From Pyrus communis (taxonomy: Eukaryota; Streptophyta; Magnoliopsida; Rosales; Rosaceae), in contig NC_084813.1 in NCBI RefSeq assembly GCF_963583255.1, forward strand, positions 4,430,001 through 4,494,000: a stretch of 64,000 nt of DNA. Reading direction: 5' to 3'. The position numbers and the translations under genes are program-made. Positions 12,267-23,130 of the stretch are shown here, one piece after another (within the stretch, counting starts at the first letter, position 1; the number at the start of each line of letters is the position of its first letter). A model generated the notes under the pieces. That model did no database searches and was not told the DNA's origin. It saw nothing but the letters and a program-made list of their open reading frames with translations.

Positions 12267-12489
12267 GAATGAGGATCCTCTCTGGATCCTCTTTGTGAAG
12301 ATTTTAGGAATCCTCAAATCATATCCGTTTATCGTATATCATGCGGTTATAAATCATTGTAAATTTTTTTATTTAAAATTAAATATAAACAGTATCTGAT
12401 GAAAATTGACCGCACGATATACGATGAACGGATGTGATTGGAGGATCCACGGGATCCTCACAAAGAGGATTTGAAGAGGATCCTCATTC
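12267..12489. repeat. 223-bp MITE, near-perfect 9-bp TSD
   Basis: Ends are GAATGAGGATCCTC and GAGGATCCTCATTC, perfect inverted repeats. Inner arms ATCCGTTTATCGTATATCAT and ATATACGATGAACGGATGTG are also inverted. Direct repeats TTCTTGTTC (12258-12266) and TTCTTGTAC (12490-12498) match at eight of nine bases. No coding capacity. Confidence 0.85.
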
Positions 12490-12555
12490 TTCTTGTACAT
12501 ATATCATTGACCTATTCACATATCCTTTTTCATTTAAGATTATTTTTGCTATCAA

Positions 12556-12709
12556 CTTTTAAGTAATGGTGATGTTCACCACCATATTTATAATCGTTGG
12601 ATGAGTTTAAATTTCGAAATCTGTGTAGTTGATAGACATAAATATTAAAATTTAAACTCATCTATGATAATAAGTTGAGTGGTGAGCACTACCACCACTT
12701 AAGGGTGGT
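12556..12709. repeat. MITE-like inverted repeat
   Basis: The left arm has TTAAGTAATGGTGATGTTCA and GGATGAGTTTAAATTT. The right arm has AAATTTAAACTCATC and GTGAGCACTACCACCACTTA. Arms are imperfect and ends approximate. A further stretch, about 12730-12835, resembles the interior of the 10821 MITE family but lacks its termini. Confidence 0.55.
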
Positions 12710-12861
12710 TTGCATAAATGTACCATTTTTGCCTCCTCTACACTTCTTGTTAATTATGTAATTTGATCTTCTTCAGTTTAGTTCATTTGATCCAACGAAT
12801 TTAAAAAGAGGAATGTGTAGAAGGTAAAAATAAAGAAAGAAAGACTTACATATAACGATTT

Positions 12862-13637
12862 TGTGGATGCAAATTTCTGCCTCCTTCTTTTTGGACAAAA
12901 TTGCACCTACAAAACAATTAACACCTTTGGTTAAGGCCAAGAGCCTCATGCGCCACGATGAATGGGGGGGCTTTGGGCGAAGAACCTCTGATGCCAAAGT
13001 TAGAATTTAGAGAGAAAGTGATTGAGAATTTTTAGAGAATTTTAGCCAGAGAGTTGGAAGTGTGTTTTGGAGAAAATATGAGCCTTTTTATAAGAGAATG
13101 GCCGGCCTTTTTGGATAAGAGAGGACTGGCCACCTAGCTCCTTTTGTGGGCTAGGTTCTTGATTTAGGTTGAATTTAGGAGTTATGGGAATAATTGACTA
13201 GTTAATTTAGCAAATAGAATTATTTCCAAATTAACTAGCTAATTAGTATGATAAAATAGGTAAATATGATGAGATCAACAAGGGTGGCTGGCCTTTTGGG
13301 ATTTTAGGGTATATTTTGTGAATTGGGTGACGTAATTGACATTTAATGGATTAATTAGGTAATTAATCCATTAATTAGCCAATTAACATATTTTTGGAAT
13401 GAATATTTTGAAGGTTATGTAATGATAGCTAATTGATTAGCTAAAAGAGGGAAAAAGAGATAAGAAATATATGGAATGAAATAGGTTTTGAATTGTTACC
13501 TATTTTGGGCATTTCTGACTTAGTTGAGGGTGATTGTCTGCTACTCGCGCGTAGGAATCTTGATACACCCCAAGGGTATTTTTGACTTTTTCATCCAAAA
13601 ATCCATGTGTCGCCTTGTGATTATTTTTGGCTCCACA
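12862..13637 (-). repeat. LTR, left copy (3' LTR)
   Basis: Direct repeat of 19455-20252. It includes AGAATGGCCGGCC at about 13094 and an AT-rich TTAATTAGGTAATTAATCC block that is partly duplicated in the other copy. Terminal TG...CA is intact here. The right copy has TATGGATGC where this one has TGTGGATGC, a single transition at its end. Confidence 0.92.
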
Positions 13638-13839
13638 AATGTCCTCACACCTGTTGGACTGCTCGCAGAAAAGGGCAATAGGTGTAGAGATTTTCTTGTC
13701 TTGGGAAACTTTGAATTGTTTCCTATTTTGATGTTAATTATCTCTTTTAATAGGAAATTAGATCCTTCTAGGAAAGGGAAATAAATTTCTCTCAAAACCT
13801 ATTGAAGTCCACCTTAAGTGGGTTATTAAATCAACTTTG

Positions 13840-15700
13840 GAGAGCGATTTATTCTACCCTACAAGAGAGAGAAAGCTTAGAGGATATTTGTTCCCCTCCT
13901 CTAACAATCTTTTACATCTTGCCTGTGCAAAGGATAGTCTTTCGTTGCTTTCTTTGTCTTCTCCGTGACGCACCGAGGTAAGAAAAAATTAATTTTCCTT
14001 GTCTTCTCTTTGGATAATGTTGTTGCGGGGCAGCCGTCGGGGCGGTGCGGCATGTTGGTTGGCAGGGGCCAGGAGTCGACTTGGCATGGGCTAAGAAGGT
14101 GTTGTGGCAAGGACCACTGCTTGGGTTGCTCGACTTGGCTAGAGCCAAGGGCAGCTTGCGCGGCTGGGGCCGCAGATTGAGGCGCTGGGGCGCAATGCTA
14201 GGCAAGTCGCATGGCTCATGTCTTCTGGCTTCTTGGACCTGACGAGGGTCATACCTGCGATTGAAAGAGATGAGGAGGTCGAGGACCTCATGGACTGTTG
14301 GAATACTGGGCATGCAGGTCTCCTGCCTGCTGGTCTGAGAGAAAAATTGATGCTTAGTTCTTTTCGTCGAGAGAAATATGGGTTGCTTTCTCTCGAGAAT
14401 GTAAAGAAGATCAAGGCGGAAGAGATCTTCCCCGTCTGCTCAAGAGATGCTTGTTAAGAAAAAACTGAAGACTTCATCCGCTGCTTGTGAGGGTCCACGT
14501 GTTGTCAAAAGGCCTGTGATTGACATGACTTCTTCTAACAGGAAGAAAAATGAGGCTGGTAGATCTGAGCCTATGGCGCCTGTTATGTCGAGAATGGCTA
14601 ATTCAATTGTTGATAGTATTGCTCAGTGTGGAGGTCTTGTCATGCCCCCAGTGCCGAAGTCTGTGCCAAGACGTCCGTTGGGAGTTAAGTCCGGTTCTCA
14701 TTCGAAAAGGCTTACTATTATGAAGAGCGATAAGGTGGGCTCTACTGCTAAAGTGGCGCTAAAGCCCACTCCCTCTGTTGCTGAGACTGATTCACCTGCT
14801 GGGAAGGAGGAGACTGCTCGTATGGCAGCTGTGAGAAATCCTCTAAGCCTGCTTCTAAGGAGGCTGCTGAGATCTGTGTGCTCTTGAAACCAAATCTACT
14901 TGAAGACATGAACCCTTGTGCCAAGTTTGTTGATGGTGTTAGAAAGGTTTGTTTGCCCAAGTTCTTTTGTGAAGCATACGACCTAATATAGAAGGACTGC
15001 TCTGCTTGCTATGATGTATATATAACAAGGCTACCAATAAGGTGGTGAAGACTATGGCAGCTAAGGCTTATTCCTCGTCCAATGAGATCAAAAGGTTGGA
15101 CTCTGAGCTTGTTGCTTTGAAAAAGTCTAATATTTCTGCCCTTTTCTTTTCTGTAGCTTGAGACTGTTCACCAAGATATCGTTGTCTTGAAGACTAGGCT
15201 TGACGTGATCCAAGTTAAGTATGAAAGTGCAGAAAAGGAGATTAGATGTTACATACATCATATTCAAGATCTTGAGTTTGCAGTTTCTGAGTTTCATTTC
15301 GCTGCTTATGCAAAGGATGAAAAGTTGATTGTTACTTATAATCAAGTGATCCACTTCAAGAGAATCGTCGATAAGCTTGAACCCTAAATGTTGGAACTTC
15401 AAGGTGTACTGAAGATCAACGAAAGTTTGAAGAAGGAAGTGGATGAGCTGCAACGCGTCCGTGTTGGTATGCTCGAGGAGAACGGTGATAATTATGGCCT
15501 CAAGGTTTCGAGACCTTGTCTATTTCTCCGGAAGACTTATTTGTTTATACTTTTGAGGCTTCCATTGGTGAAGTAGTTGAATAAGTTGGTGCCCAGGCTA
15601 GGGCAGTCAGGGGTGAAGCACTAGATGATGCCACTGCTAAGAGCGTCACTACTGCTGAAGGTGTGGTGACCGAGTAGTTGTGGGATGTCCAAGCTGCTGG
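13840..15700 (+). pseudogene. broken coiled-coil ORF carried antisense inside the LTR element
   Basis: Several open pieces lie in this direction: 14218-14454, 14447-14884, about 15055-15384, and 15388-15573. Together they read like one decayed protein, with FRREKYGLLSLENVKKIKAE early, a basic Ser/Pro-rich middle, and a clear heptad-rich part (KTRLDVIQVKYESAEKEI, then LQGVLKINESLKKEVDELQR). Stops and frameshifts separate the pieces, for example the stop after DKLEP at 15385. From memory, ORFs of this kind accompany many Rosaceae non-autonomous LTR elements and are sometimes labelled putative gypsy-type transposon proteins. No enzymatic domain is visible and its role is unknown. Confidence 0.6.
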
Positions 15701-17459
15701 AGTATAGTATTCTAGGTAGCCTTTAAGATTTTCTTTGTTTTTCCTTGTAGCTCTTATTTTTCTTGAACTCCTTTGGCCTTTTCAAGTTGTTTATAAACAT
15801 CATTCCTTCGCTTTCTTCATCTTCGCTTCTTTTGTTCATGCCCTAACCTTTACACTTAATAGACCAATAGCAGGCATGCTACTTTTTTATAAGCAGACAG
15901 GCCCGCATAGTATATGCAGCCGTAGGTGTTAGTATAGAACTTTGCAAAGTTGTTAGCCATAGGGTTGGCAGCCAGATGCCTTACTTACAGAACCAAACAA
16001 ATCCGCATAACCACTAGGCTGTTAACCTTGACTTTTTCCAATTCCGTAGGTTGCGTGGCAAGTATCACAACACTTTAGGATGGTGTAAGTTGTTTCACGC
16101 TTGGCAGAGGTGAAGTTTATCGACTACGTAGCATGTCAGCAGTGGATAAAGCTTTGTATATGGATGCTAGCTTGTTTAACCTTTCACAAGAATGTGCGGT
16201 TGTATAAGTCTAGCATGGCTTTACTACTCAAAGGGCAAGCCGTAGGTAGTTTTCTAGAAATTGTAGGCTACCTTATTGCACTCGGTAGCATCTTTAGGGT
16301 TCCAGGGCAGTCGTCCATTGGATATACTGCGTAATGTGCCATTTTCGTTTCTAGGGGCCGGTTCCCTATGAATTAGGCCAAGAAACCCAAAATCCTTAAG
16401 TTAGCTAAGCCTTGAAAAAGACCATTGTGGCTACTTCTAGGAATCCCGACGTAAGCCATCGTGCATCTAGTTATACTAGGGCAGCCAGGCTCATCCACGT
16501 CTGGATATTCGGAGTGTAGAGTTTATCCTCCAGTCTTGGAAAACTGACCTGTGTAGGTGTCGTGGAATTGGTTTACCCTCTCGCACTGAAGAACATGGTT
16601 GGTCTCTCGGGGGGCGTAATTCCTGCAATGAGTCCCTAAGAATGGAGCGGTCTTCTTTTGAAATACAGGAGTGACCAGTTGTTGTAAGCATGCAGCCGAG
16701 CCAAGTTGTGATTACTTCTGAATTCCTCATTTGAAAAACAAGTAAAACAAATGAGAATTTAGCTGTAAGGTAGGAATTACATAATAACTGGATAGTCTGG
16801 TATGGGCTTGTAGTGTTGGTAGCGGTCACACTTTTGTACTAACTTCTTAACATCTTGGTGCATGGTAGGGAGTCGTGGAGCTGGGGCCATGTTACACGTA
16901 GCAGGAGATGCTCAATTGCCAGTATTAGACCATTCTAGAGCTAAATTATGGAGCAAGGGTCGGCTAGGGCCGTGCAACGCGTAGTAAGAGGTAGTGTTCA
17001 ACTGCCGGTACATGTTGCTCATATGTAGAATCTTTTGGGGTGACGAAGACAATTGCTTACGAGTGTGTCATTCCAGTGTTCGTCTACCTTTGGCGTGTCT
17101 TTTAGGCCGAGTTGTTGCGTTTGTCAAAAAGCTTTGCATCCGCCAGGGTTTACGCCTTTATCGTCGCGTGTTTGGATTGGGCAGAATAATGCGTCATGAA
17201 GATGACTGCGTGAGTTTGAAGGTAAAACTTAAGCTTCCAGGTTGTAACAACTATCGCCAAAATTAACTTTTGAATTTATGATAGCATCGAGGAGAGTTTT
17301 TAAACTGTGGAATACAGGTAGTCGAGCCCCCAACTCTTCTCATATAACGGTAGAGCTTATTGCTACTTCAGATATCATCAAACATTTGAATTAGTCCTTT
17401 TATGCCTCCGGTTTAGATAGTAGGGAGGTGATGTCGGGTACTTCTTCAAGTCCTTGAAT
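15701..17459. other. internal region of the LTR element, non-coding
   Basis: No open frame longer than about 110 codons and no recognisable pol motif. The sequence has a more even base composition than the flanks, as expected for degraded retroelement interior. Confidence 0.5.
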
Positions 17460-18060
17460 GTGCATTGATGTGCCTGTCTCAAAGTGCATGATTCTCTACC
17501 ACAGCGAAAGAGTCTGCTAGAGTTAGATCTTCTTTCATTATCAATTTTTCGAATAGCAAGTGGTCTGCTGGAAGTCCTTTTTGGAAGGCTGCTCTAACTA
17601 TTAAGTCGTTGCATCTGATTATCCTTGCCTTCTTTGTTTTGAACCTCTTCACATAATCACGAAACGACTCTTTTGGGTTCTTCTTGACGTTGAACAAATG
17701 GTCGGACTTCTTTTTGATCGAGCGATATGATGAATATTCTTTGGTTAAAACCAAAGAAAGTTCATCAAAACTTCAGATAGATTGTGTCGGCAAGGTGTAG
17801 AACCAATCTTGTGCCTCACATTGTAGAGTGGTGGTGAATATCTTGCATATAAAATCTTTGTTGTTTCAATAGAGGATCATTGCGCTTCGGTAGTGCTTTA
17901 GGTATCTCTCTGGGTCTTCATCCCCTTTGAAAGATGTGAAATGTGGCATGCTGAACTCGCATAGAGGCTCTACCTGCTCAATCTCGTCTGTGAAGGGTAA
18001 CCTACTTATGTTGGTCACGTCTCATCGTAGAGCCTCGTCGGCCACTTTGTTGAGTTGGAA
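17460..18060 (-). pseudogene. retrotransposon gag remnant
   Basis: The minus strand reads QDWFYTLPTQS, then LTKEYSSYRSIKKKSDHLFN, VKKNPKESFRDYVKRFKTKK and AAFQKGLPADHLLFEKLIMK. This is the conserved central part of plant gypsy-type gag (the F...F..S..Y.RFK pattern). The open part is 17479-17754; upstream (toward 18060) stops interrupt it. It lies about 1.4 kb downstream of the primer-binding site in the element's own orientation, the right place for gag. No zinc knuckle was seen. Confidence 0.8.
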
Positions 18061-19041
18061 ATCACGCGATCGTTTGTTTATGAACCATTCTATTTCTTCT
18101 TGAATTTGCCTTTGTTGGTGTAGCGGAGCTCTCGGCTGCCCCCACTCTTGACCTGCTGGTCTAGGCTACTTTTTTACGTGCTCGGCTCGTTTATGTCCCG
18201 GCAGCGGTGCATGTGGTAGATTCCTAGCAGGCGATGAATTTCGTAGTCTGTTCGTTGAACTTAAGCTGGATTGAGTGACTGCTTCTCTCCACCCGTCATG
18301 CTGCCTACTCCGATGTGATGTGGAGGATGCTCATTGCGGGCCTAGCTGCGAATGAACACTTTACTTGAAAGGCTGCTCATGTTGATTATTGGAGTGTGGC
18401 CCCAACCGTGAGTGTATGCTTGTTCGTGGGCCTAGTCGAGAGTACACGCTCCTTCACGCGCTAAGACAAGAGTATACGCTAACTTGGAGGCCCAATCGGG
18501 AGTGTATACTGCCCAAATGCTCGGTTCGTGGTTGGTCGAGTGGCTACTTGTCGGGACGCTATTGGCGAGGTTCTTAGTCTGCCCTTCTCCTTCTTCGGGA
18601 CACCTCATTTGGAACACGTTGCATCTTGGTGTGCTGCAAGAGCTGGTTCACAAGGCCGTTTGTTGTGCTAGGGCGCTCGTCAACTCTATAACTTGTCGAG
18701 ACAAGTGTTGTTCGCTATTTGGATTGGAAGATCTTGGAAAGAATGTTTCTCCATGAGCAGTGGAAGTGTGGTAGACTTCGGGCACGAGATTTGAGCTGTG
18801 AAATGTCAAATCCGCAGAAAAATATGGTGAAAATGCTCCTGATTTGATCATCGATTCTGAAATTTGGAGCCGGGATGATTAAATTGGTCTTGGACCGATT
18901 TAGGATGCTTGGAAGGCCACGGGAGTAGGCTGCTCGGCGAGATCAAGTTGGGCCACAGGAGTGGGCTGCTCAGCGTGCGGCACACGTAGGTTCGAGGTTA
19001 GGGCTCAGCTTGGCAACACATTGGTCTTGGAATGACATGGC

Positions 19042-19329
19042 TTAGGTTATGGTCTTGGTGCCATGAGCCTTGGATGGCACGGCTTGGGCTTGCTTTGGTG
19101 GCACGGCTCGAGCCGTGGTAGTGGTGCTACAAACCTCGCCGTAGGTGGCCACCGCGGTGGTTCTTATGGTGGAACCTTGTGATGGTGGTGCCGCTCCCCT
19201 TAGGATCACATTTAGTCTCGTGGATCGTCGCAGTCCCATTTCTTGAATGTTGGAATTTTCACTCATGGAGTTTTCTAAATTTCTAACCATTGTCTTTCTC
19301 TTTTTCATTTTATCAACTAATCTTTCCAA
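19042..19329 (-). pseudogene. probable start of the element's gag region
   Basis: An open frame of 95 codons begins about 125 bp after the primer-binding site on the element's strand, with a Lys/Arg-rich start and an Ala/Thr/Pro-rich end. It carries no recognised domain. Its position suggests the N-terminal part of gag, now cut off from the conserved part at 17460-18060. Confidence 0.4.
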
Positions 19330-19433
19330 GTAAAAAAATTCTAATAATAAGAACGTACGAAAAATACAAGTGGACTAGAAAATAGAGAAAAAAACCTTTT
19401 TATGCGAGAGTCTTCTACGAGTGTGAATTTCAA

Positions 19434-19454
19434 CTCTCAATGAAAGCACCAATT
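19434..19454 (-). other. primer-binding site of the LTR element
   Basis: On the minus strand, TTGGTGCTTTCATTGAGAG follows the end of the 5' LTR after two bases. This form is common beside plant gypsy-group 5' LTRs. Which tRNA it pairs with was not determined. Confidence 0.7.
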
Positions 19455-20252
19455 TATGGATGCAAATCTCCACTTCCTTCTTCTTGGACAAAATTGCATC
19501 TACAAAACTATTAATACCTTTGGTCAAGGCTAAGAGTCTCACGTGCCCACGATGAATTGGGACGGGGGGGGAGGGCTTTGGCCGAAGAACCTCTGATGCC
19601 AAAATTAGAATTTAGAGAGAAAGTGTTTGAGAATTTTTAGAGAATTTTAGCAAGAGAGTTGGAAGTGTGTTTTGGAGAAAATATGAGCCTTTTTATAAGA
19701 GAATGGCGGGCCTATTTGGGTGAGAAAGGACCGGCCACCTAGCTCATTTTTTGGGCTAGGTTCTTGATTTAGGTTGAATTTAGGACTTATGGGAATAATT
19801 GACTAGTTAATTTAGCAAATAGAATTATTGCCAAACTAACTAGCTAATTAGTATGATAAAATAGGTAAATATGATGAGATCAACAAGGGTGCATGGCCTT
19901 TTGGGATTTTGGGGTATATTTTGTGGTTAATTGGGTGACTTAATTGACATTTAATGGATTAATTAGGTAATCAGGTAATTAATCCATTAATTAGCCAATT
20001 AACATATTTTTGGAATGAATATTTTGAAGGTTATGTTATGATAGCTGATTGATTAGCTAAAAGAGGGAAAAAGAGGTAAGAAATATATGGAATGAAATAG
20101 GTTTTGAATTGTTACCTATTTTGGGCTTTTCTGACTTGGTTGAGGGTGATTGTCTGCTACTCGAGCGTATGAATCTTGATACACCGCAAGGGTATTTTTG
20201 TCTTTTTATCCAAAAATTCATGTGTAGCCTTGTGATTATTTTTGGCTTCACA
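19455..20252 (-). repeat. LTR, right copy (5' LTR)
   Basis: Direct repeat of 12862-13637, slightly longer because of small insertions such as an extra TAATCAGG near 19970. Followed on the right by the GATTT target duplication. Confidence 0.92.
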
Positions 20253-20329
20253 GATTTCATTGCAACCATGATGTTTTGTTCTAGTAAAACAATTACACAT
20301 GTAAATTTTTCAACACGTATTATTATTTT

Positions 20330-21426
20330 GGGTTAATCTCAGTTTATTACCCTGAAGCTTCTTAGTTTTCAACATTTGGTACATGAAATTTTTTTCGTTC
20401 CAGTCTGGTACCTAAAGTTATAATTTTGGTGAACTCTCATACATCCGTTAAGTTTTCCATTAAAACTTATGTTAATTGATGATGTGACGCCTACGTGGAC
20501 AATAACTGCACCATATGTCAATATGGGCCCACTTGAATATTAAAAAATTAAAAAAAAATACAAGAACACAAAAATAAAATAAAATAAAATAAAAAATACC
20601 CACCCGTCTTCTACCTCCCTCCCTTCTTTCCTCTGCAACCCCCACCCACCTTTCCTCCCTTTTCTCCTCTGCAACCCGCACCACTATCCCTCATCTCCTC
20701 TGCAACCCACACCCACCTCTCCTACCTCACCTCACCCCCGCTCCCTCCCTTCTTTCCTCTGCACCTACCCAACGCTCTATACTCAACCTACCTCCACCCT
20801 CTTCACCTTCCCTCCCTTCTCTCTCCTCCATCATTTTCACCTCCACCCTTTGCAAAAACCCTAATTGACAAAATTTGAGGAACACAAATTCGAAATTCGA
20901 TTCGAAGCAGCTACGGTTTGCAAACCACTCGAGGAGAGAAGAACCGAAGCAAGGGAGTCACCACGTGCCGTTGTGGAAGTCCAGTGGGGTGGTGGCAGGG
21001 GCTAGGAATGCTCAAGAATCGGTTAGGATTTGGGAATTTATCCAAATTAGGGATTTGAGTCAACTGGGTTTTTGATAAATTTTAGAAATTGGATGGGTTT
21101 CTTGTTGATTTGGAATTCCTTTGGGTGGGATTTGTTGGGTTAGGTGTGCATGAAGGGTGGGTGCGGGTTACATATGAGAGAAGGGAGGGTGGTGCAAGTT
21201 GTAGAAGAGAGAAGGGAAGGAAAGTGTGTGGGTTGTAGAAGAGAGAAGGGAGGGAGATGGACCAGAGGGTGCAAGGGATAGGGATGAGGTAGGAGACGGA
21301 AAACTTAACGGACGTATGAAAGTGTCCCATAATTATAATTTTAGGTACCAGACTGGGACAAAAAAAAAATTTCATGTTTCAAATGTTGAAAACCAAGAAA
21401 CTTTAAGATAATAACCTGAAATTAAC
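20330..21426. mobile_element. long-TIR (foldback) non-autonomous element, 9-11-bp TSD
   Basis: Left terminus GGGTTAATCTCAGTTTATTA; the right terminus reads AATAACCTGAAATTAAC before the flank. Inverted inner arms include TTTTCAACATTTGGTACATG against CATGTTTCAAATGTTGAAAA, GTCTGGTACCTAAAGTTATA against TATAATTTTAGGTACCAGAC, and CATCCGTTAAGTTTTCC against GGAAAACTTAACGGACG. ATTATTATTTT flanks both sides (20319-20329 and 21427-21437), so the duplication is 9 to 11 bp. The centre is pyrimidine-rich on the left (20600-20860) and purine-rich on the right (21160-21290). No transposase. The element begins about 72 bp right of the LTR element's TSD. Confidence 0.85.
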
Positions 21427-21437
21427 ATTATTATTTT

Positions 21438-22858
21438 AATAGATCAAAACGCGCCTAATGATGAATTCGTTTCATATATAAGATCAAGATTTATTAATTA
21501 GAGGGGCTCTTGACAATTGACAAGTTTGTTAGTAGTACTAAAAAAAGTAAAAAGGACATACACGTCTTCATTGATGGTTCTAGTATGCATGCACATGTAC
21601 GTGTTCAAATGGGTCCTCAAAATAGCAATAATTGGGGTGCTGGTGCTTGTGATTATATACATATATATTGTAAATATGAATCTGACCTTCTCTATCAATC
21701 CTGTTTCAAAGAGGTCACCGATTGTCACAGCGTAAAACAACACAAACATAGACCCAACATTGTCCCCACTGTTCAATAATTTCGCCCAAACTAAATATTC
21801 AATACATGTTTTGCCTTAGTTAAGATATAAATATTGCTTATATTAAAAAAAATGTATGCAATATGTATTGTCACATTAGTTTCTTTTGAGAAATTATGGG
21901 GTATGACTTCAATGATACGTATTGTTTAATGCTCAGGGTGTTTTAACTGTTAAATTTGATTTTCACAACTATTTTGATCTTCTATTTTAATTTCAGTTTT
22001 ATTTTTTCGTAACATTCAATACTATGTAGTTCCTAAACTAGAAGCTAGCTTTGACAAACAAAGAAAAAGAAGAAAAATAAAGAGATTTTTTATTTGTTTT
22101 TCCTTCACAAAAATACTAGACGAAAGCATACAAATCTTCAAATATAAAGTAAATGACTAAAAGCTGATAAAAATGCTTCTAAGGCCTTTCATATTAGACC
22201 GGAAACTGAGCATGATACCAAAATATAGGAATCAAACTCCTATAGTAGGCCGAAAATCTAAGTGATAAGAGGCGAATCTTACTTTTTAGTTCAATATATT
22301 AAACTCATGAATATGATACTCATACAATAAATAATAGAAAGAAAATAGTTCGCTGATCATAAGATAGAGATAAATAAAAAGTACATGAGTCTCACATTTA
22401 AAATATAAAACTCATCTGTATCAAACTTATACCACTGTGACAATATTGTATTACGAATCAAACTCACGATGCTTGATTCTTATATATAAATATCACACTC
22501 GCCTAAACAACTAACGTACATATCAGATTAAACGGAAATTGAGGAGAAAGTAAGATCAAGCCATCTCAAGCTAGAAATTCGCCATATACGACTGGGGATA
22601 TGAGTGTCAGGCTAAAATTAGAAGCTTTGTTCGATGAGAAAGGATGATCAGTCAGGAAGAACATCAACTAATAGTTATATATACTAAAATGTAGCGTAGC
22701 AATTGTTTTGCATTGTGTTTTGATGAGTAAATTTAAGATTATTAATAAATTATGAAATGACTGAAATTAAAATGACGAAATTTCAATTCGTCTCTATCAA
22801 ATCTTACCATGTGAAATATGTAATGTAATAAACAAGATAACTTGTACACAAGTGCATT

Positions 22859-22860
<2 letters not shown>
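21438..22860. other. intergenic, no gene supported
   Basis: AT-rich sequence. Two overlapping frames at 21510-21779 have no recognisable domain and I treat them as chance. Nothing else stands out. Confidence 0.5.
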
Positions 22861-22862
<2 letters not shown>

Positions 22863-22895
<33 letters not shown>

Positions 22896-23120
22896 GAAAG
22901 TTTATAGGTTATTCTCATCATCAATGCCAGGACATACCTACAACCTTAAGCTAGAAGGACTTATGCGTGGTACCTAACTGTCAGCTGCCATCCATATAAA
23001 TTTACATAGGAATTTACAGATCGTGCACCAAAGAGAACTGCTGACGGCATGAATTGAACTTGGATTAGGGATTAACCACAAGCACACCCTTACCAACTAA
23101 ACCAAATTCTCGTTGGCGAG
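22863..23120 (-). mobile_element. tRNA-derived SINE-like element with poly(A) tail
   Basis: On the minus strand, TGGTTTAGTTGG (23104-23093) matches an RNA polymerase III A box. About 35 bp downstream AAGTTCAATTC (about 23061-23051) is a near match to a B box. The element then runs about 160 bp to an A tail (plus-strand T run at 22863-22891). This is the layout of a plant tRNA-derived SINE. I could not find a convincing target duplication, so the 5' end is approximate. Confidence 0.6.
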
Positions 23121-23130
23121 TGCGCCGAGT

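Larger units (their letters stand above)
12862..20252 (-). mobile_element. complete 7.4-kb non-autonomous LTR retrotransposon, 5-bp TSD GATTT
   Basis: Two direct repeats bound it: 12862-13637 (776 bp) and 19455-20252 (798 bp). Both run from GGATGCAAAT-type starts to a TGGCTyCACA end and are closely similar throughout. Perfect 5-bp target duplications GATTT lie at 12857-12861 and 20253-20257. On the minus strand the LTR at 19455 is followed by AATTGGTGCTTTCATTGAG, the position and form of a primer-binding site, so the element runs on minus with its 5' LTR on the right. Gag remnants lie on minus at 17460-18060. No integrase, reverse transcriptase or RNase H is recognisable. A separate coiled-coil ORF remnant lies antisense at 13840-15700. 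This fits a gag-only or large-derivative element needing proteins from elsewhere. Confidence 0.93.

Noticed and set aside
17479..17754. A cellular gene with a conserved FRDYVKRFK motif
   Set aside because: The motif belongs to plant retrotransposon gag and the ORF lies inside an LTR element in the expected place.
23051..23104. A genuine tRNA gene
   Set aside because: A and B boxes are present but no acceptor stem or cloverleaf closes around them, and an A tail follows, so a SINE is the better reading.
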